The notes below the pieces were generated by a model that saw only the letters and a list, made by a program, of their open reading frames with translations, was not told where the DNA came from and searched no databases. Below, piece after piece: positions 36,710 through 49,571 of a stretch of 64,000 bases of DNA (its first letter is position 1; every line of letters starts with the position of its first letter). The position numbers and the translations under genes were made by a program. Source of the DNA: Paramecium octaurelia (taxonomy: Eukaryota; Ciliophora; Oligohymenophorea; Peniculida; Parameciidae); NCBI GenBank assembly GCA_905182995.1, contig CAJJDP010000036.1:540502-604501 (forward strand). Direction: 5' to 3'.

Positions 36710-39700
36710 AAAGAATGAGATAATTATCTATATTTTAAAAATAATTTTTCTAGATGTTAGAGATTATCTAACAATATCCATGTGCTATCAACAAAATGAT
36801 TAATTATTTGGGGGATTTTCAAGAAAATTTTGGATAGAATCCACTTTCATTGAAAGATAATTCAAAATAATAAACCAATTCTTCATTATAATAAAATTTA
36901 TTTATTTAAAATAAAGTCTATCTCCATTTTCTTAAACATTAAGAGAAATAAGAAATTGACCTAGCTTTTGATACTTAATTCAATATTATGAAGTTGTGTT
37001 AACTTTCAAAACTCAAGAGTAATTTAGATCTAATCATATTAATAATAAATCTTTTTATTATAAAAGAAATTTGATATAATTTTAATAATAATAAATTATT
37101 ATCAAATAATTTAAGGGGGTGACTTTGTTACAATATTGGAGTATCCAATAAAACAAGAAAGAGGATTTTCTAATAAAGAGGAGAATAAAAAGGCAGATAA
37201 TTTATATTCTGTGGAATTCATTTGCAAAGTAATTTGAATTAACTAGGTGAAGAATAAAGCAGTTTTACCCAAAGGTGCATTATAAGAAAATGAATATTTG
37301 TATGTTTGGATGGTCATGCTATATTCATCGTTGGAAATCATTAAAAAAAAAAATACAATAATTGCAAAGGATGCAATTAAGTAATATTTGAGAGTTACTT
37401 ACAAAAATAGCCAAAAGTAGAGGCTAAAAATAATTGAAAATAAATTCAAGTGTTAATCCTTATATAAATAGTTACACAACTATGAAAAAACTCTTAAAAG
37501 AAATGAGTCTAAAAAGAAACCATCGTGAAAAAAGGACTACTGAAGAATAAAAAGATGGGTGATTGGTAACTTAAGAAACAGAAGAGAATAGGAAGGGCAA
37601 AATAAAGAATACAATATTTTAACACAATACTTTATAAACCAATTATCAGAATATTAACCTAGCTTTGGGAAGATAGCAAGAATTAGAGATAAAGAATGAT
37701 AAAATAATTAACATATGAAATGGATTTCTGAAATTAAATTGCAGCAATTTGAAGCACCGAATCAATAATTACAATAATCAATACGTTAATTGCAATTTGA
37801 AAAATGTTAGGCTAGCAGATCTAAATTTGAGGAATACATATATCAATTTTTTGGAGCGATTAATGAAAAAGCTATGTAATGTCTTAAATTGTAAATTTAA
37901 GCGAACAATTTGGCTGTTAGAACTAAGAATTGTTTTAAAGCGTTGATGAAAGTTAGGAAATCAAGAAATTAAGTAAAACAACTAATAAAGTGAAAAATTA
38001 GATTGAGAATTAATTAAAATTAGTAACTCTTTTGAAAAGCCTGATATAAAATTTGAATTAGATTACTTAGCATTTAGATTAATAATTATATAAATGATTT
38101 CTAATAAAAGATTTATAAATTTAGAGATAATAAGTAAAAGTTGTGAAATTAAATTAACAACTTGATTAATTGAAGATAGAAGAAAATTTTAATCAAAAGG
38201 AGTATGAATCTAGCCCATTTTAGAAAGAATTAAGGATTGCTATCGTAATTAAGAGATATTATAAACTATATGAAAGTATAATAAAAAAATATTTTAGATG
38301 AATTTTTATAATAACTAAAAAGTTAAAGTGATAAATTTATCAAAGAGATGTTGTAAGTCTTAGGAATATGGTCTCCTAACGCTCATAAAACTCTTTGTTA
38401 ATTAAACAATTTGTGTAATATATTCACTTATTACATATAAATTAGATCAACAGAGAATTTTAGAATAGTGTAGAAATAGAACTCTTTTGAATTAATTCTA
38501 AACAATTGCAGATTCCTTGATTATTGATACTAATGGATATAACTATATAATCAGTGTAGAGATAGCTATCTTTCTCAAAATTATAATTTGCAGTTTAATG
38601 AATTAATGATATTTTAAATAATCTAGAAAGTCAAGAGTGTAGAGTAATTGAATCATTGTTGAATCAAATTATATTTAAATATAGTTATTCAATCTTTAAT
38701 TTCAAAGCTATCATTAACAAATCAAATGTTGCGACTCTACAAAAGATAATTGTTGATTAATTAATTCTAACATTAACTTCGAGGTGTAAGGAATTATCAA
38801 AATAATTACGTCATGGAAGACAATGTTGGGGAGGATATTTTAATACAAAGAATTAGAAGTTCTCAAAATTAATAAATCACTTATCACAGTTATTGGAATA
38901 ACGAATAAGTTAGATTTAGGTCTGTATTATTCATATAGTTCATGGTGATGAGGTTTTGTATCGTTCCCTTATAGATATAGGTGTGTAACTATTGTTCATT
39001 TGTTGATAATATAAATCAGCATTTCGAAGATAAAAATCTTAACGAAGAATTCTTAACAGCCAAACCCACTTTGTATTTAAGTGCATAAACATCTCTTTGG
39101 ATATTATGGTAGAAAGAGCTAAAATCTTAATTGTCAGATATTCCCGTAGAATAGAATCTAAAAATAGTTGAAAGATGATGTGCAGAAGTTATAATAGGAG
39201 AACTCTCTAATTTATTCTCACTATGTGACATTACAGAAAAATAAGGTAGCACTAGAAAATAAGGTTGTCGGTTTATAAATTAAGACTGATGGAGTATAAG
39301 CCCTTGAGAATAAAAATCAAAGGAATTTGGAGAAAATTGATAGGGTTATTGAGGCTTGAGAGTCGACAAGAAAAGTAATAATTTAAAAATAAGTTCAAGA
39401 AGAGCCAAGAAATTAGAAAACAGTTAGAAGAGCGAAAAGTTTTATAACAAATAATAATAACCAAGAAATTCATTTTTGGATTTACTTTCTTGAAGAAAAG
39501 GTTAGAAAGAGTAGAACTCCGTCTTTCAATTCGCCCAATAATTTAGATTAGGAAAGTAATTTCGATGAATTATAAGAATTGAGTATAAATAATGGAGTTG
39601 AATCTATCTTATTAAAGGGGAATCAAAAACTAAATTATGTCGATTGAGAGATGAAATACACTCAATAACTTTAACAAAAGAAAATCTCTAAGAGGAGTAG

Positions 39701-39888
39701 AAATTGGTTGAAATGAGAAAATTTAAAAAAGAAAATAATTAAGACGTATGGTTTTGAACGAAAGGCAGCAAATTTCTTTGTGAAGGAATGTGGAAGGAAA
39801 ATTACAAAACATAGTTTTTAAGGATACTTCGTAGCCAGTTATAGCAGTTTGAAAATATGAGTGAAATTAGATCATAATATATAAAAAG
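36710..39888 (+). pseudogene. Gene-poor zone with eroded coding sequence
   Basis: Coding-like stretches without a coherent frame. Examples: 37130-37520 (open across an 18-nt intron-like gap, containing LPKGALQENEYLYVWMVMLY), 37740-37945 (LKNVRLADLNLRN), 38340-39170 (EMLQVLGIWSPNAHKTL, then SYHSYWNNE, then YLSAQTSLWILWQKE, broken by in-frame TGAs), and 39250-39650 (a Gln/Lys-rich helix QALENKNQRNLEKIDRV with one TGA). The 38.3-39.2 kb part has an impression of helical repeats, but I cannot name a family. Interrupted frames suggest decay, although unresolved short introns or sequencing errors could contribute. Confidence 0.35.
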
Positions 39889-40200
39889 TCATTATAATCT
39901 TCTATTATAGGTCTGTTTTAAAATTGACCTTTTATTTGATAAAGTCTAATTGTTTTCTGAGTCAAGACAAGGGTTTATCCATCCAATGTTTGAGAGCCCT
40001 TTGCATTTTAATACTTGTCTCTTTATATAAGTCACTTCTGTATTTGGATCATAATTTAGTACAATAAGAAGTTCATTAAATTTAATTTCTTTACTATTTC
40101 CCTCAAGAATCAAGGGCTCTTCTTCTTCTAGTGCTGATTTTTGGAAAAGATTCAAAGGTGTGGGCTTTAAAATGTTCCACGGTGGTGAGTAGGAATTCAT
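39889..40200 (-). CDS. Small hypothetical protein, 103 aa
   Basis: A single-exon minus-strand frame, MNSYSPPWNILKP..., ending ...NRRLQ before TGA. It contains a Glu-rich patch (ALEEEEPLILEG) and a compact middle (NELLIVLNYDPNTEVTYIKR). The stop codon seen by the standard code (TAG at 39946-39948) is read as Gln here, adding 19 residues. No family recognised. Confidence 0.55.
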
Positions 40201-40360
40201 TAAAAATACAATTTATTATAATCACCAAATAAGATATGGATTTGAAGTTTATACTATGAATTTAATTCATGATAATTTGTCAATTTTACTAATAATGATA
40301 CTTATATTATAATAATGTTTCTGTAATTATAAATAAATAATTTTAATTTATAAATAAGAA

Positions 40361-40852
40361 ATGAATTAACCAAATAAAGTATAGGAATATGAAAAAGTTG
40401 TTGACCTACTTGAACACTTCTTGAAAAAATATCAAAATTTAGGCAGGAATGCTATCGAAACTTCAATTGTCAGTCTTCTAAAAAATAATATAAGCGGATT
40501 ATTTTTTGTAGGATTTTATGAAGTTATTGATGGTATAACATTGGATTCTATATTAGAAAATTATCTTGAGGTCGGTCCATATTAAAGTACCATATTGGCA
40601 ACACCAAGAATTGAAAAAGGAAAGGGACAATGTGGGTAATGTTGGGCTGAAGGAAAAGTTCAGATTTAAGAAGATGTGAAGGTTTGTTAGAATTACATAG
40701 CCTGCGATAATGAGACTTAAAGTGAGATAGTGATTCCAGTGATAAAGAATGGAGTAGTGCAAAGTGTTTTGGATATTGATTCAGAACACTTGTCACGATT
40801 TGACGAAGTGGATTCTAAGTATTTATAAAGAATAGTTGAGTATTTAATTTGA
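40361..40852 (+). CDS. Free methionine-(R)-sulfoxide reductase (GAF domain)
   Basis: A single-exon gene of 163 residues forming one GAF domain. The segment IEKGKGQCGQCWAEGK followed by QNYIACDNETQSEIVIPV and VLDIDSEHLSRFDEVD matches the free-Met-R-sulfoxide reductase family (yeast YKL069W, E. coli MsrC) along its most conserved region. Cysteines at QCG and ACD correspond to catalytic or resolving positions. A third family cysteine would lie in the intervening loop, where VCQN supplies one. Function: repair of oxidised free methionine with thioredoxin. The context gives no further hint; the P5A ATPase starts 14 bp downstream. Confidence 0.88.
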
Positions 40853-40866
40853 TAAAATATTAATTA

Positions 40867-43800
40867 ATGACACTTTCTTTTGAGTTATTGAATTTGAGAC
40901 CAACGCCTCTAAGATTTGACATCTGGCCATTTGTCATTGGTTATATTGCTCTGTACTCTTGGTGGAGTACTTTGGATGAAGAAGCCCCTGTCGAAACAAA
41001 TGCATTAATGGAAAAAATAAATAAGGCAACATTCTAAGGAGCTGAGAGTATGATAATGTTTAATATGTAGTTTATAACGATGAAGTATATTATGAATCAA
41101 TGGAAAATATTTACGCTAGATTAACTTTTATCGGATTAGTGTTTTTTCATTCATTAACATACATGAGTACATTTTGGTCTGTGTCAATGAAATCTAAAAT
41201 TAGATATTTTTCAGGAGGGAACAAACTCAGCTAAAATAATGTTAGAAATCACAAATTTTGCAAAGTGTAATTCACTAAACAGCAGAAATCTTACAGCGAA
41301 ATAGTTCCAATACAATCTGATTCATCTAATAAATTCTGGATCTGTTTTATGGAAAACAAATATTTTTATGATGAGACGAACGAATAGTTTAACAGATTAA
41401 AACCAAATGTTAAATTTAACCTTCAGAATTTGGAAAGTCCTGAGAAGTTAGAGGAATATGATAAGAATTCCTTACTTATCCCAATGAAGAAATTCAATGA
41501 AGTATTAAAGGATTAATTGATGGAACCATTCTCATTCTTTCAGATATTTAGTGTTTCCCTATGGCTATTGGATGAAAGCAGGATTTATGCTCTATTTACT
41601 CTATCAATGCTCTTTTTCACATCCTGTACTGTAGTCATACAAAGAATGAAAACCATGTTGACTCTGAGATAAATGAAATTGAATCCACAATTGATTACAG
41701 TCTACCGCAAAAACTAATGGATTAAGATTTCCTCTGAATTACTAGTTCCTGGGGACGTGGTCATACTATAAACTGCAGAATAAATCAAACCTGCTGCTAA
41801 GGAAAATAATAATGATGACGAACAGTTTTTAAGACAGTAGATTCCCTTTTCAAAGCATTTGCCTCCTAAATTGTTTTAAGTAGAAACCATGAATGTTGAT
41901 TCTTACAAGAATGTACCATGCGATATTCTATTATTAAATGGTTAAGTCGTAGTCAACGAATCCATGTTGACAGGAGAGAGTGTTCCATAAGTTAAGGAAG
42001 GAATCAATAAAAATTAAAATGAACACTTGGATATCAAAAATAAGCACAAATCAAATGTAATTTTTTGTGGAACTGAAATTATACAATTATAAGGGAATAC
42101 GCAATATCCATCTTATATCAATAATGCTTAAAATTAGTCTCATTGTTTGGGCTTGGTTTTAAGAACAGGCTTCGATACTGCAAAAGGGAAGTTGATTAAG
42201 ACTGTCTTCTACAATAATGAAAATGCAAATGCCAAATAAACAGATGGACTCTTTATAGTGGTAGTCTTACTTATATTTGCTTTATGTGCCAGCGCATACG
42301 TCTTGATGAATGGACTTCAAGAAGAATCCAGAAACAAAAATAAACTATTTATTAGATGCATATTGATTGTAACTACTGTGGTTCCACCTGAACTGCCAAT
42401 GATTTTATCAATAGCTGTGAATTAATCTTTAATGTTATTGTAACTGCGAAAAATCTTTTGTACAGAGCCTTTCAGAATTCCATTGGCTGGAAAAGTCGAG
42501 GTTCTGGCTTTTGATAAAACTGGTACCTTAACTAATGATACTTTGTTATTTACTGGAATTGTAGATAATTGTGTTAACAGAGGTACAAAGTCAAAAAGTG
42601 ATTGCTCTTTGTATTGCTAACAAATCTTGGCTGGTTGTCATCAATTAATATATGCTGATAATAAATTGTAAGGTGATCCAATCGAACTCTTGTTCTTTTA
42701 ATAAAATAATTCATGGAGTGTTTAAACCTAACAAAAGTATGCTTAAAATAAGGATTTAGGCATTTTCCTTTATTAAAAACAAGTATTCTCCTTCAAGAGT
42801 GATTTAAAGAGAATGAGTACTGTAGTATAGGTTGATTAGAAAGGTCAAAGACATTATAGAATATTAGTTAAAGGTGCTCCTGAAGCATTATAATAGCTAT
42901 TCTAAGAAGTCCCAGATGAGTATGAATACTGTTATTAACATTATTCGAATTTAGGATACAGAGTACTTTGTTTGGCAGATAGAGAAATTGAAGAATACGA
43001 AAATCAAGAAAGAGAAGAATTAGAAAAGAATTTAGTGTTCCGTGGATTTTTAATTTGTGAATCCCCTTTGAAGCCTGACACTCAATAATGGATCAAAAAA
43101 TTCAAATCCAGTTATTTCCAACCCATCATTATTACAGGAGATAATTTACTTACTGCAATAGCAGTTGGTAAATAATTATAATTACATGATAACAAAAAGA
43201 CTTATATTCTAGATCATCAGGATAATAACTATGTATTAGTTGAGCATGGCACTAAGAATATAAAAGTGTTAGATAATGTAGAAAAGGAAATAACAAAAAT
43301 AGAAGGAATGTTGTGTATCTCCTCGTCAATTATGGTAAAATTAGAAGAATAGCATTTAATTAAACTAATAATACATTTCAGTATCTTTGCAAGAATGTCA
43401 CCAAAATAGAAAGAAGCTATTGTTATTTAGTTTAAAAAGTAAGGTAAAGGTGTGTTGATGTGCGGAGATGGCACAAATGATGTTGGAGCATTAAAAAAGG
43501 CTGATGTTGGAATCGCCTTAGTTACCAATTAGGGAGAAGAATAATAGGAAGAGGTAGATGAAGAGGAGGAAGAGAGAATTGCTAATTTATCAATGAAAGA
43601 TCAACTTTTGTAAGTTAAAAAATAATAGGAGGAGTTAAAAAAGAAAATGAATGAAGCCAGAGGAGATAAGGAGAAGATGAAGAATATTGCTAATTAACAT
43701 CTTTAACAATAAGCAGCTGGGTTGTTTGATATGGGACCAAGTTATAAATTTGGTGATGCTTGTATTGCTGCTCCCTTTACATCAAAAATGTCAACAAGCA

Positions 43801-44541
43801 TTAGATGTGTTCATACTATTGTCAAATAGGGAGTCTGTACTTTAGTGACTACAATTTAAACTTATAAGATTATGGCTTTATAAAGTGTATTAAACGCATA
43901 TTCTTTGAGTGCTTTGCATATGCAATCATTGAAAATGAGTGAAACTCAAATGACTTTAATGGGAATTTTAGGAGCTGCTTATTATTTCTGCTATTCTTCA
44001 GCTAAACCTTAAAGGAATTTATCTAAAATAAAACCAAGCTTTTCCATTTTTGAATTTTCATTTCTCATTTCATTGACACTCCAAATCATATTGCACATAT
44101 GGTCAATGCACTTTGCGATACATTATATAGCTATGCCAAATATGAGTATAGAAGAAAAGGAAATTAAAAATGAACTGGAATTTAAGCCTACATTCTTGAA
44201 TACCACAGTGTTTCTATTGCAGTTATTACAACAAAGTTGCATATTTTTATTTAATCATCCTGGAGAACCTCATATGCAAAAGATTGATGTGAATTCTAAA
44301 TTTTTCAAAAGCTTAGTAAAAGTTTTAATGATATTTTTAGTTTATTCCTCTTGTCTTGTGTATAATATCAGCATTTAACTACAGTGACATTTTGAATTCT
44401 TATCTTGAACTAACATTCCCTCAAAATGAGGAGACAAGTGTACAATTAACTTTGCTGTGCATATTTGTCACAGTAGCAAATTGGGTAATTGAGAAAGGAA
44501 CCAAGACCATGAAATACAAAAAATGGTATGGATTTATATGA
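40867..44541 (+). CDS. P5A-type ATPase (SPF1/ATP13A1-like ER dislocase)
   Basis: Encodes 1,208 residues with two introns (41048-41070 and 44360-44384). Actuator motif [13 protein letters not shown]5 signature [17 protein letters not shown] in TM4, phosphorylation motif DKTGTLTND, hinge [18 protein letters not shown]. The block [19 protein letters not shown] is specific to P5A. A charged ~90-residue insertion between GIALV and [12 protein letters not shown] is also a P5A trait. Six hydrophobic helices follow. Known role: ER-membrane dislocase that extracts mis-inserted transmembrane helices. All catalytic residues are present. The N-terminal region has the extra TM pair expected for P5 ATPases. 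Confidence 0.93.
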
Positions 44542-44625
44542 TAATGAGTTTGCATAAATTATGTTAATTACAAGATATATATATTAATATTTAGACTTGT
44601 TTTAATAATAATTAGTGTTTTATTA

Positions 44626-45561
44626 ATGGATAATCCAACTTAGCAGGAAGAATTAGATAGTTTCACTAAAACAACTACACCAGAAATGACTGCGGTGAAT
44701 ACGACCATAAAAGCTGTAATTGGAAACCAATTGGTTCGCTCAAATTCTAGTCCAATGGTCTAACCTTTAAGTGGAAAGACCTTCAAAATTGGAGTAATTT
44801 ATATAAGAATTTTTAAGATTTGTGGTGGCCATTCTTCAGGAAAAGCCTTGCTAACTGAAAAATTGATGGGTCAACTACAATAATTGGGATTTTAAGTGAG
44901 CGTGGTTAAATAAGATAATTTTGATGTTGATAGCAATGATTTTGACAATTAGTAATTAATTAGTAATCATTAAGCAAGTAGAATTCTGATATTCTCAATA
45001 ATGTTCCCTATGTTAATAATTAGGATTATAAAAAGTTTTTGGTATCAGTTTATACTAAGTTTTAGTCAACAGCCATCAATACTCTCCTTACCACCAGAGA
45101 TAAGAATGTAATCATAATTGAAGGGACTTTAATATTGTATGACAGACAACTTAGAGATTTGCTTGATTTAAAGATATTCTTGCATCATGATCAGGATGTG
45201 AGACTGTCGAGAAAAAGTATTTTTATGTAGAATGCATTTAGTTTATAAGGAAGTGTGTTCCAAAGGCAAAGATGTGGAAAAAGTCATTTACAACTATTTG
45301 AATAGATTAAAACCACTTTATGACTCAATCATTAAGCCCACTGAATAATATGCAGATATTATTGTACCCAAATTTGGGGGAGAGTTTGCATTGAAGCCAC
45401 AAGAATATTTGGGTGAAACTTAATAAATGCAAGCAGGCTTTAGTTAAGTTAATCCCAACGTCTTAAATTTACTTATAGAGATTACAAAGGAAAATATTCT
45501 AGGAAGCGATAAATTGGATAAACTAGAAAAACTTGACAAAACTTAAGCAAGTTCAAAATGA
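44626..45561 (+). CDS. Uridine kinase / phosphoribulokinase-family P-loop kinase
   Basis: A 287-residue protein from four exons; introns 44794-44817, 44952-44974 and 45217-45241 are all needed to link the motifs. Residues ~55-70 hold the P-loop (IGICGGHSSGKALL). Downstream: VVKQDNFDVD (strand 2 acidic site), NVIIIEGTLILYDRQLRDLLDLKIFL (the hydrophobic ExxxxxY/D block of uridine kinases), DQDVRLSRKIYKEV (lid), and KPTEQYADIIVPKFG, matching the FIxPxxxYADIIVP motif. Reaction expected: ATP-dependent phosphorylation of uridine/cytidine. The P-loop ends in GKA instead of the usual GK(S/T), an unusual change at the Mg2+-coordinating position, which may lower or alter activity. Confidence 0.83.
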
Positions 45562-45664
45562 TTTAATTGTTAGTTAATTGTAAAATTAATCTGGAATTCT
45601 AATCTGTATTGATGGAATTATTATATGATAATCAATTATAATTCCTGTGAGTAATTATAAATAA

Positions 45665-46351
45665 ATGATAAAAAATTATTATAAACAGTCAAAACAATAA
45701 TCATGGAATTCAACCCAAAAACGAGGTTCTGAATTTCATTAGAATTAAAGATCAAAATCAAAATCTCCAGGTCCCAATAAGTGTAAAACCCAATCTAAAT
45801 TAAACAATTCAAATCTTACTACATATTATAAAATGGCAATCGGAGAGTTTAAATATTATTAGGAATGCTTTCCAGAAGAATATACCATACTCTCAATAAA
45901 CAATGAAATCCTCTTTGAAAAGGATATTATTAAATGTAAGTAAAAGGATTCGCAACTTAATACAACTTTAGAAGGTTCATCAGATGAGGATTAAACTCAA
46001 ATACAAGACTTTACTCTCCGGACTTCTTTCAATCCTATAAACTAAACTTAATATTAGCACAGCTTTCGTTTTGTTTATTCAAATAGAGAGAGAATATTCG
46101 AAGAAAGGAGAACATCTTTAAGTAGTTCTAAACCACATACATAGGTCCTTTGTAGAGAAGCTTATATTGTAGACACAACAGTCAATTACACAGTAGCAAA
46201 AGGAGAATATTTGATTGAATATTATTGCATTACTAATACTACTAACGAATTTGGAAAGAGTATCATAGTTATTTATATTGTGTTTCAAAATATTTATTCT
46301 GGAATACATATCTTTTTGATTCAGTCTTTATTAAATGTTAATTTTCTGTGA
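45665..46351 (+). CDS. Hypothetical protein, about 228 aa
   Basis: An open frame from ATG to TGA without any intron being required. The first ~60 residues are basic and Gln/Ser-rich; the middle (YYQECFPEEYTILSINNEILFEKD) looks globular; the last ~40 residues are hydrophobic (IIVIYIVFQNIYSGIHIFLI) and could be a membrane anchor or an unrecognised intron read-through. No family recognised. The real 3' end may extend further. Confidence 0.45.
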
Positions 46352-47026
46352 AACTGTATTATGCTTTGTTCTTTTCAATAAACATTAATAGAGAAGGATT
46401 ATTTTGTTTGATAATTATTCTGTTCTTGTGATTCTTTGATTTCTTGAGAAATAGTATATGTTCTTGAGTGGCAAAGTGTAATTATCGAATAGACTTTAAC
46501 CAATTAAGAAAAAGCGATATTTTGAAATCATTAGATTGCTTTAGAATACTTGATAGACAAAATACCTTGATCCAAACTACAGTTTGAAATTGCATTCTAT
46601 TTAGGTTTGTTGAATATTTATATATATATATTATAATAATTCATTTGGGATTTGTTTTTTTAACAAATTTTTTAGCGATTCTTTTTCTGATTTTCACAAT
46701 TTGAGATTTTGATTCTGAGTGACATTGGGATTAACTCTTTTATTCAAATTTCAGATTTAGTGGAACAGTTCGTTTATAAAGAACTTTAAACTTACAAGTT
46801 TGTTAGCGAGTAGATTTGATTTCAGTATCACTAAAAGAAACTGGCTACAATGTTCTCAGATAGTTGGGCTTGAATTAATAATTTAAATTTTCAAAGTCAT
46901 CCTCCAAAAAATTAGTTTTATTTAGACGTTGCTAGAGAGATTCAACTTCTAATCTATCTTAGTAATAATTATCCTAATCCATTACAATTAATCAAAATTA
47001 AATAAAAAAAATATTAAAAAATTACA
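46352..47026 (+). other. Unresolved stretch with possible coding fragment
   Basis: Mostly AT-rich with TGAs. Around 46720-47010 two overlapping frames are coding-like (SDLVEQFVYKEL and VDLISVSLKETGYNVLRQLGLNQ). They may be a 3' exon of the preceding gene or an eroded gene. I could not connect them. Confidence 0.3.
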
Positions 47027-47901
47027 TCATTGATTAAAATGATCACGATATCTTTTAACCATTTTTTTTATTTCATTTTTGCTTGCTTGCTTTGTCATAA
47101 CAGGTTTTAATTTCAATTTCATATTACATTCAGAATAAGTTGTTATCATAATTTTATTTTCCTCAATTTATTTGATTTGATTCCCACTTAATAATAACAG
47201 AGCTCTGGTGCTTTATTTGGTAGACATTTCTCTACATTAATAAATATCATTATTTACTAAGGCTGGAAATGATCAACATTTACAGATTTCGAAATCTCTA
47301 TGCAATCATCTCCCTTTCTATCAGTATATTTAATATATAGAAAGTCTCGTGGGTCCATGAACATAATCTTTTTATATCTAAGATAATTAATCTATAAATT
47401 TATGTCTTCGTAATGCTTCTCAAAAGCATCAATACTATTATCCATTTATTTTTGTAATTGCAAATCCTTCATGAATTCTATATAGGAGTCAATTGAAGTA
47501 TTCAAAGTGTATGTATATTTCATTATACCGATCTAAAATTTTTCAGGAGTCTCGACGTATTTAATCCAAAAATTGAAGTCCTGTTCTTCTTCTAATAATT
47601 CAAATCCCTCCATTTTATCAATCACAGAAGTAAATGCCATCACTGCTCTTTCTCCTATTTCTTTAATAAATTCAGTTTAAGAAAATGAGATATGAGGAAT
47701 ATCATCTATAAATTATCGAATTGTCTCTTCGTCATTTATTTATTCACAATCCTAAAAATTTGCCTTGTTTTCGAATTCCTCTATTTTTGTTTCAGGATTC
47801 TAAATGAATGAATCCTCATGAGCTCCTAAATACAGTCTCTACTCATATTTACTTAATTCGGCATTCATATTACTTTCAATGTCCCTACTCACACTCTCCA
47901 T
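47027..47901 (-). CDS. START-domain lipid-binding protein
   Basis: Encodes 282 residues with a 26-nt intron (47162-47187). After an acidic N-terminal region, residues ~85-275 have a START-like order: FELLEEEQDFNFWIKYVETP, IGIMKYTYTLNTSIDSYIEFM, YLRYKKIMFMDPRDFLYIKY, and KIMITTYSECNMKLKLKPV near the end. The MDPRDFLYIKY strand corresponds to the PRDxxxxRxW region of START domains. Such proteins bind sterols, phospholipids or ceramide. There is no signal peptide or TM segment, so it is probably cytosolic. Sequence divergence is large, so specificity is unknown. Confidence 0.68.
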
Positions 47902-48008
47902 CTAGTAACCCTTCTCTGCATTCTCTACTCTAGTGTACTTGAAGATATTTAAACATCTAATGAATAATTACCTAATACATTAACATATTCTTAACATAAT
48001 AAAAATTA

Positions 48009-49171
48009 ATGAAATATAACCTTGTCCTATTATTTTTGAAACGCGAACATCTAATACTACTAACCAAGATAGCTCTTCTAAATGAACAAAATCCCACTTG
48101 CGAATATTAAATCAATCTGATTGATTAAGAAATTCAAAACGAAGAAAAATTACTTATCAAATCAAAATGGACTTAATCTGAATTAGAAGCAGTCAAGTAG
48201 CAAATTTTGTAAATAGCCAATCTCACCTTCTCTTATTACAAGCTACATTTCCCTATCAATTCTTCTGTCTCTATCAAAGAGCATATTAAATTTATTCAAA
48301 TAATTAGAAATTTAAACTATAACTGGACTACCTTGGATGACATTTTTAAATAGTAAAAAGTATGTAATAATCCATGATATAGTGTAGGTTACAATTAGAA
48401 AGAATGAAATTAATAAAATCACAAAAGTTGATAGAGGAGCCAATCCATCCTAAGATTGCCAATTATAAAATAGACTTTACTTATGTCTAATACTTATTTA
48501 ATAAATATTACAACTCCAAAAATATTGATTACAAATAGCCATATCAATTACTAAACTTATTTGTCAAAAAGAAGCTTTACAGAATCAACAATCGTGTTTG
48601 CATGAGCATAACAAGTTTAGAAGATGTCCCCCAGCTGCAATTAATTAATACTAATCTCATATAACCAATCCTAAATTACGATTAATTCAATAGTACATTT
48701 GAAAAAAGGATGAATAAATTAATGAACAGAAACTCTTAGATTTAACAATCCATACGCTAATACAACTATCTCTATTATAATTAGAGAACTTCTATTCCAA
48801 ATTGCAAGACCTCAGATGATCTTCCAACATTACAAAGATAAAAATTGAACCAAAATTGTGAATCAGACATATTAATACTTCCTGATCATAGGACTTAGAG
48901 GACAAATTATAGATTTGCAAAATTAATAGAAAGATAAGAAAACAAAAATGTTAGACCAATTAACATCAAAGATCAAATGGAATTAATACTAATACAGAAA
49001 ATCAAACGTCATCACACATCCTCTGAAAGAGAAGATTCCAAGTAGATTAGTAGATCTCAATTATTAAGAAGCGTGAAGTCAGAGCATTTGTTGATTGAGT
49101 AAGAAATTTTCTTTAAAAAAATTTTATAGCCAATAAAAGAATAAAAATTTAAAATAAAACAAAACAAATGA
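48009..49171 (+). CDS. Hypothetical protein, 379 aa
   Basis: One intron (48360-48382, 23 nt) gives an exact 380-codon frame. The N-terminus has a hydrophobic start (YNLVLLFLKREHLILLTKI) that reads more like a helix than a signal peptide. The rest is basic, rich in Asn/Gln/Leu/Arg. The segment KIDFTYVQYLFNKYYNSKNI may be globular; the C-terminal third is Lys/Arg-rich and ends in a coil. No domain recognised. Convergent with the minus-strand genes downstream. Confidence 0.6.
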
Positions 49172-49189
49172 TATTACTAGTGTTATATA

Positions 49190-49460
49190 ATGAAATTTTT
49201 CATTATTAATTAATAAAGTTTTAAATTTTATAGGCTAATATTTATTATTTATTTTTTTCTCGTTTTTTGCTTAAACCTGGTAATTATACACATAATTTCT
49301 TCTTTTTTCAATACTCTATTTTTTACAAATGATTTAATCAGTTTAAGCTGATCAAAATTATATTTTTTCGCTTGCAATTCTTGCTCCTTATGTAAATGAA
49401 GAAATTTGAATCATTTAATTTTCCAAATTTAGTTGTATTTGATTTTTACAAATTAAACAT
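49190..49460 (-). other. Possible small minus-strand coding fragment
   Basis: A minus-strand frame contains a helical stretch LHKEQELQAKKYNFDQLKL followed by IKSFVKNRVLKKEEIMC, which looks like real protein. An ATG at 49458-49460 opens a short frame (MFNLQKSNTTKFGK) that is out of phase with it, and I found no fitting intron. It may be an eroded gene or have a base error. Confidence 0.3.
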
Positions 49461-49571
49461 ATCTGTTTTACTTATTAACCTCAAGTCTAATATATTTAAT
49501 AGAAATCATGAAACTTTGAAACAAATCATGAGGTTAAAGTCGGCATCAAATTATAAAAATTTTAATTATAC

